Below, piece after piece: positions 59,825 through 64,000 of a stretch of DNA of 64,000 bases. The DNA is from Streptomyces sp. H27-H5 (GTDB lineage Bacteria; Actinomycetota; Actinomycetes; Streptomycetales; Streptomycetaceae). The stretch's first letter is position 1. The number at the start of each line of letters is the position of its first letter. The position numbers were made by a program, and so were the translations under genes. The DNA lies in assembly GCF_026627505.1 (NCBI RefSeq), contig NZ_JAPNLK010000009.1, positions 62,001 to 126,000 on the forward strand. The letters are read 5' to 3'. The notes beneath the pieces are model-generated. The model did no database searches and was not told the DNA's origin. It saw only the letters and a list, made by a program, of their open reading frames with translations.

Positions 59825-61207
59825 ATGAAGACCAGACCCGCCGCCGGGCGGTGGATCGAAGGCTGGAACCCGGAGGACGAGGAGTACTGGGAGCGCACCG
59901 GGAAGCGGATCGCGCGCCGCAACCTCGTGCTGTCCGTGCTGTCCGAGCACATCGGGTTCTCGGTGTGGAGCATGTGGTCGGTGCTCGTGCTGTTCATGTC
60001 GCCGGAGATCGGCCTCGGGTTCACACCCGGTGAGAAGTTCCTGCTCGTCGTGGTGCCGACCCTGGTGGGCGCCGTGCTGCGGCTGCCGTACAGCTGGGCG
60101 GTGACCCGGTTCGGCGGGCGCAACTGGACCGTGTTCGCCTCGGCCGTGCTGCTGGTGCCGGCGCTGCTCGCGTTCGTCTTCGTGCAGCGCCCGGGGACCC
60201 CGCTGTGGGTGTTCCTGGTGATCGGTGCCACGGCCGGTGCGGGCGGCGCCAACTTCGCCTCCTCGATGACCAACATCACCACCTTCTTCCCGCAGAACCG
60301 CCAGGGCTGGGCCTTGGGGGTGAACGCCGGCGGCGGCAACCTGGGCGTGGCCGTGGTGCAGTTGCTGGGCCTGCTGGTGATCGCCACCGCCGGGGACACC
60401 CACCCGTCGTACGTGGCGGCCGTCTACCTCCCGCTGATCGTGCTTTCCGCGCTGCTCGCGGCCCTGAAGATGGACAACGTGGACGCGGTCCGGGCCCGGC
60501 CCGGGGCGCTGCGCGAGGCCGCCGCGAGCCGCCACACCTGGTTCATCTCCTTCCTGTACATCGGCACGTTCGGTTCCTTCATCGGCTACGGGTTCGCCTT
60601 CGGGCTGGTGTTGCAGAACGAGTTCGGCTCGACCCCGCTCGAAGCGGCCTCGTACACGTTCATCGGTCCGCTGCTCGGCTCGGTGTCACGGCCGCTCGGC
60701 GGGAAGCTCGCCGACCGCTGGGGCGGGGCGCGCGTCACCCTGTGGGCGTTCCTCGCGCTGACCCTGGGAACCGCCGGGCTGCTGCTGGCCTCGCGGGCCG
60801 GGTCCTTCGGGGCGTTCGTCGCGGCCTTCACCCTGGTCTTCGTGCTCAGCGGGCTCGGCAACGGGTCCACGTACAAGCTGATCCCGGCCGCGGCCGCCGC
60901 CGAGGCGGAGGCCACCATCACCTCGGGCGGCGAGGCCCGGGAGGCCTTCGCCCGGGCCCGTCGGATCTCGGGCGCCGCCATCGGGATCGCGGGCGCGGTC
61001 GGCGCTCTCGGCGGGGTCGCCATCAACCTGGCGTTCCGCGCCTCCTACCAGGGTCCACAGGGCAGCGGCACCACCGCGTTCGCCTGCTTCCTCGGCTACT
61101 ACGCGCTCTGCATGCTGCTCACCTGGTCGGTGTACCTGCGTCCCGGGCGGCGGGCCGCCCAGCCACCCGCCCCGGCCCGCGAGCCGAGGCCGGCCCGTGT
61201 CCGCTGA
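59825..61207 (+). CDS. narK: Nitrate/nitrite transporter, NarK family
   Basis: A 460-residue MFS protein of the nitrate/nitrite porter family with about 12 membrane segments. The N-terminal RWIEGWNPEDEEYWERTGKR followed by IARRNLVLSVLSEHIGFSVW is characteristic of actinobacterial NarK. The nitrate signatures are GAGGANFASSMTNITTFFP and, in the second half, FVLSGLGNGSTYKLIP. It may import nitrate, exchange nitrate for nitrite or export nitrite. GAGAGGAG precedes the ATG. It overlaps the nitrate reductase gene by 11 bases. Confidence 0.93.
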   Translation: MKTRPAAGRWIEGWNPEDEEYWERTGKRIARRNLVLSVLSEHIGFSVWSMWSVLVLFMSPEIGLGFTPGEKFLLVVVPTLVGAVLRLPYSWAVTRFGGRNWTVFASAVLLVPALLAFVFVQRPGTPLWVFLVIGATAGAGGANFASSMTNITTFFPQNRQGWALGVNAGGGNLGVAVVQLLGLLVIATAGDTHPSYVAAVYLPLIVLSALLAALKMDNVDAVRARPGALREAAASRHTWFISFLYIGTFGSFIGYGFAFGLVLQNEFGSTPLEAASYTFIGPLLGSVSRPLGGKLADRWGGARVTLWAFLALTLGTAGLLLASRAGSFGAFVAAFTLVFVLSGLGNGSTYKLIPAAAAAEAEATITSGGEAREAFARARRISGAAIGIAGAVGALGGVAINLAFRASYQGPQGSGTTAFACFLGYYALCMLLTWSVYLRPGRRAAQPPAPAREPRPARVR

Positions 61208-63287
61208 CCTCGCCGCGGCGCCCGAGGCCGCCACGCACTGCGCGTACTGCGCCCTCCAGTGCCCGACCGTGCTGCGCGACGAGGGCGACACGGTCGCCGT
61301 CCGGCCGGCCGACCCCGACGGGGGCGGCCTGTGCCAGAAGGGCTGGACGGCCCCCGCGGTGCTCCGCGCGCCCGACCGGCTGCGGACCCCGCTGGTGCGC
61401 GGCCCCGACGGGCGACTGACCCCCACCGACTGGGACTCGGCGCTCGACCTGGTCGCCGGTCGCCTCGCACGGCTGCGCGGGGAGCACGGCGCGGACGCGG
61501 TCGGGGTGTTCGGCAGTGGCGGCCTGACCAACGAGAAGGCCTACCTGCTCGGCAAGTTCGCCCGGGTGGCGCTCGGCACCAGCAGGATCGACTACAACGG
61601 CCGCTTCTGCATGTCGTCGGCCGCCGCCGCCGGGAACGCCGCCTTCGGGCTCGACCGGGGTCTGCCGTTCCCCGTCGCGGACCTGGGGCGGGCGGAGGTC
61701 ATCCTGCTGGCCGGCGCCAACCCGGCCGAGACGATGCCGCCGCTGATGCGGCACCTCAACCGGGCGCGCCTCGTCGTGATCGACCCGCGTCGCACCCGTA
61801 CGGCGGAACTGGCCGCACTGCACCTCCAGCCCGTACCGGGCACCGATCTGGCTCTGGCGCTGGGGCTGTTCCACCTCGCCGTCACGGAAGGCCTGCTCGA
61901 CGAGGCGTACCTGGCCGAGCGCACCACCGGCTTCGACGAGGCCTGGCGGCGGGCCGTGGCCTGGTGGCCCGAGCGGGTGGAGGGGATCACCGGCGTGCCG
62001 GTCGCGGACATGCGCGAGGCCGTGCGGATGCTCGCCGGGGCGGACCGCCGGTACGTGCTCACCGGGCGCGGCGCCGAACAGCACAGCAAGGGCACCGACA
62101 CGGTGTCCGCGTTCGTCAACCTGTCGCTCGCGCTGGGCCTGCCGGGCCGCCCGGGCAGCGGGTACGGCTGCCTGACCGGCCAGGGCAACGGGCAGGGCGG
62201 ACGCGAGCACGGTCAGAAGGCCGACCAGCTCCCCGGATACCGGATGATCACCGATCCGGCGGCGCGCGCCCACGTCGCGGGCGTCTGGGGCGTGGAGCCC
62301 GACACCCTGCCCGGCCCGGGCACCGGCGCCTACCAACTGCTCGACTCCCTGGGCACGCCCGGCGGGCCCAAGGCCCTGCTCGTCTTCGGCTCCAATCCGG
62401 CGGTGTCCGCCCCGAACGCGGCGCACGTGTCGCGTCGGCTGGCCGCCCTGGACCTGCTGGTCGTCGCCGACTTCGTGCCGTCCGAGACGGCGGTCCTGGC
62501 CGACGTGGTACTGCCCGTCACCCAGTGGGCCGAGGAGGAGGGCACCCTGACAAATCTGGAGGGGCGGGTGGTGCGCCGCCGCCCGGTACTGGCCCCGCCG
62601 CCCGGGGTACGGACCGACCTCGACGTGCTCCACGACCTCGCGGTGCGACTGGGACAGCCCCCCGAACGGTTCCCGACGGCGCCGCGCACGGTCTTCGAGG
62701 AACTGCGCCGGGCCTCCGCCGGGGGCCGCGCCGACTACGCGGGGATCAGCTGGGAACGGCTCGACGCGGGCGAGGAGTTGTACTGGCCCTGCCCCGCGGC
62801 CGACGGCGACGCCCCGCACCCCGGCACGCCCCGCATGTTCCTGGACCGCTTCGCGCACCCGGACGGGCGGGCCCGGTTCGCCCCGGTGGAGGACCGGGAC
62901 TCCGCCGAGGTCCCGGACGCCGAGCGGCCGCTCCTCGCGACGACGGGCCGGGTCCTGGCCCACTACCAGTCGGGGGCGCAGACCCGCCGGGTACCCGAAC
63001 TGATGGCCGTCGCGCCGGAGGTGTTCGTCGAGGTCCACCCGGACACGGCCGGGCGCTTCGGACTCGCCGACGGCGCTCTCGCCCGGGTCGTCTCCGCGCA
63101 CGGGGCGGTGGTGGCCCGCGTCCGGCTGGTGGAGAGCCTGCGCACCGACACCGTGTTCGTCCCGTTCCACTTTCCCGGCGAGGGCCGGGCCAACCTGATG
63201 ACCGGGCCCGCCCTGGACCCGGTCAGCGGCATGCCGGAGTTCAAGTTGGCCGCCGTCCGCGTCGAACCCTGGTCGGAGTCCTCGTGA
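61197..63287 (+). CDS. Assimilatory nitrate reductase catalytic subunit (molybdopterin, NasA/NarB type)
   Basis: A 696-residue molybdoenzyme that reduces nitrate to nitrite in the cytoplasm. The N-terminal 4Fe-4S site is Cys15, Cys18, Cys22 (CAYCALQC) and Cys46 (GLCQKG). The molybdenum ligand is probably Cys138 in NGRFCMSSAAAA, as in Nap/Nas enzymes. There is no Tat signal, which fits assimilatory use. GTG start; it overlaps narK by 11 bases and the next flavoprotein gene by 4, so the three are one translational unit. Confidence 0.93.
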   Translation: MSADLAAAPEAATHCAYCALQCPTVLRDEGDTVAVRPADPDGGGLCQKGWTAPAVLRAPDRLRTPLVRGPDGRLTPTDWDSALDLVAGRLARLRGEHGADAVGVFGSGGLTNEKAYLLGKFARVALGTSRIDYNGRFCMSSAAAAGNAAFGLDRGLPFPVADLGRAEVILLAGANPAETMPPLMRHLNRARLVVIDPRRTRTAELAALHLQPVPGTDLALALGLFHLAVTEGLLDEAYLAERTTGFDEAWRRAVAWWPERVEGITGVPVADMREAVRMLAGADRRYVLTGRGAEQHSKGTDTVSAFVNLSLALGLPGRPGSGYGCLTGQGNGQGGREHGQKADQLPGYRMITDPAARAHVAGVWGVEPDTLPGPGTGAYQLLDSLGTPGGPKALLVFGSNPAVSAPNAAHVSRRLAALDLLVVADFVPSETAVLADVVLPVTQWAEEEGTLTNLEGRVVRRRPVLAPPPGVRTDLDVLHDLAVRLGQPPERFPTAPRTVFEELRRASAGGRADYAGISWERLDAGEELYWPCPAADGDAPHPGTPRMFLDRFAHPDGRARFAPVEDRDSAEVPDAERPLLATTGRVLAHYQSGAQTRRVPELMAVAPEVFVEVHPDTAGRFGLADGALARVVSAHGAVVARVRLVESLRTDTVFVPFHFPGEGRANLMTGPALDPVSGMPEFKLAAVRVEPWSESS

Positions 63288-64000
63288 ACCGGATCGTCGT
63301 CGTCGGCAACGGCCCGGCCGCCCACCGGCTCTGCGCCTCCCTGCACCGGCTCGGGCACCGGGACCCGGTGACCGTCCTGGGAGCCGAGCCCCACGCCGCC
63401 TACAACCGGGCCCTGCTGCTGTCGGTCCTGGACGGCACCCTGCCGGGCCGGGCCCTGGAGCTGGCCGCGCCGCCCGGGAACGCGCGGGTGCGCCGGGCGG
63501 CCGTCGTGACCGGCATCGACCGTGCCCGCCGCGAGGTCCGTACCGCCGACGGGACCGTGTACGGCTACGAGGTCCTGGTGCTGGCCACCGGGGCGCGCCC
63601 GCGGTCCCCCGGCTTCGACTCCCCCGCCGTGCGCCGGCTGGGCACCCTCGCCGACGTCGAACCGCGCCCGGAGGGGCCGGTGGTGATCGCCGGGGGCGGG
63701 CTGCGCGGGGCGGGCGCCGCCGCCGCGCTGAGCCGCGCCGGGCACGAGGTCACGTTGGTGCACTCCGGGCCGCGGCTCGCCCACCGCGACCTCGACCGGC
63801 CGGGCTCCGCGGTACTCGCGCGGACCCTGGAGAAGGCCGGCGTGGCCTTGGAACTCGGGCGCCGGGTGGCCGGCGCCGAGCACGGCAAGGCCGTGCTGGA
63901 CGACGGCCGACCGCTCGCGGCGGCCACCGTGCTGGCGTGCGCGGGCAGCGTCCCGGAGACCGGGGCGGCCCGGGCGGCGGGGCTGGAGGTGCGGCGCGGG
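63284..64000 (+). CDS. NAD(P)/FAD-dependent oxidoreductase of nitrate/nitrite assimilation (3' end outside window)
   Basis: The frame opens at a GTG that overlaps the nitrate reductase stop (GTGA) and stays open to the end of the window, giving 239 residues so far. The FAD loop is RIVVVGNGPAAHRLCASLH, the mid segment YEVLVLATGARPRSPGF, and the second nucleotide loop [17 protein letters not shown]. It matches the N-terminal half of NirB/NasB-type electron-donating flavoproteins. It probably feeds electrons to the nitrate reductase or is the start of a nitrite reductase large subunit; the missing 3' end would decide. Confidence 0.85.
   Translation, partial: MNRIVVVGNGPAAHRLCASLHRLGHRDPVTVLGAEPHAAYNRALLLSVLDGTLPGRALELAAPPGNARVRRAAVVTGIDRARREVRTADGTVYGYEVLVLATGARPRSPGFDSPAVRRLGTLADVEPRPEGPVVIAGGGLRGAGAAAALSRAGHEVTLVHSGPRLAHRDLDRPGSAVLARTLEKAGVALELGRRVAGAEHGKAVLDDGRPLAAATVLACAGSVPETGAARAAGLEVRRG

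Noticed and set aside
1..64000. tRNA, rRNA, insertion sequences, attachment sites or a replication origin
   Set aside because: I found no cloverleaf, no transposase or integrase motif and no DnaA-box cluster by reading the sequence; a covariance-model scan would be needed for a firm negative.

Overview
The window is chromosomal DNA of a Streptomyces-type actinomycete. The evidence is very high G+C content, G/C-rich third codon positions, frequent GTG and TTG starts, typical actinobacterial families (LVIVD protein, DUF305, DUF5134, DUF6421, DUF6986, SpoIIE phosphatase, FprA) and short intergenic gaps. I see no tRNA, rRNA, transposase, integrase, phage gene or CRISPR array. The species cannot be fixed from the sequence alone.

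Layout. 1-5.4 kb: the end of a LacI regulator, a DUF6986 aldolase-like enzyme, electron-transfer flavoprotein etfB-etfA, a flavin reductase and a thioredoxin. 5.6-11.5 kb: an acyltransferase, an MFS exporter, and a leftward set of DUF6421, SDR and threonine aldolase genes with a transglutaminase-like gene after it. 11.8-20 kb: a luciferase-like monooxygenase with a divergent PadR gene, a divergent GDPD-like protein, GNAT, DUF5134, M56 peptidase, PAP2 phosphatase, the relic of an SDR gene, two unknown proteins and a TetR regulator. 20-30 kb: LVIVD protein and DUF305 lipoprotein, ferredoxin reductase, an ArsR regulator beside an Old Yellow Enzyme gene with matching operators, an Asp-box protein, ung, a CbiX-like protein and a lactonase. 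29.8-39.9 kb: nitric oxide synthase oxygenase, a shortened sensor kinase, a K+/H+ antiporter pair, a FUSC protein, Lrp with an exporter and an aminotransferase, and a SpoIIE phosphatase. 40-52.8 kb: a giant secreted double protease, LysR, a second FUSC protein, USP, an APC permease, a secreted BBE flavoenzyme, an NDH-2-like flavoprotein, an unknown protein and GNAT. 53-64 kb: one rightward run of genes centred on inorganic nitrogen.

The most exciting part is 53-64 kb. A SRPBCC protein, an AMP-forming ligase, a CreE-like flavoprotein and a CreD-like lyase are packed together. CreE and CreD of the aspartate-nitrosuccinate pathway turn L-aspartate into nitrite and fumarate. CreM-type ligases use that nitrite to diazotise an amine. 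Ninety-nine bases further on come a NarK nitrate/nitrite transporter, an assimilatory nitrate reductase and a NAD(P)/FAD oxidoreductase that runs off the window. Secondary-metabolite nitrite formation therefore sits directly against nitrate/nitrite assimilation, and a NO synthase lies about 23 kb away. The product of the cluster cannot be named: no gene for an aromatic amine precursor is in view.

Regulatory structure is unusually readable. Three tandem 17-bp palindromes precede the Old Yellow Enzyme gene and a fourth copy precedes its neighbouring ArsR gene. Palindromes also sit at padR, tetR, lrp and lysR. Strong perfect hairpins mark several gene ends.
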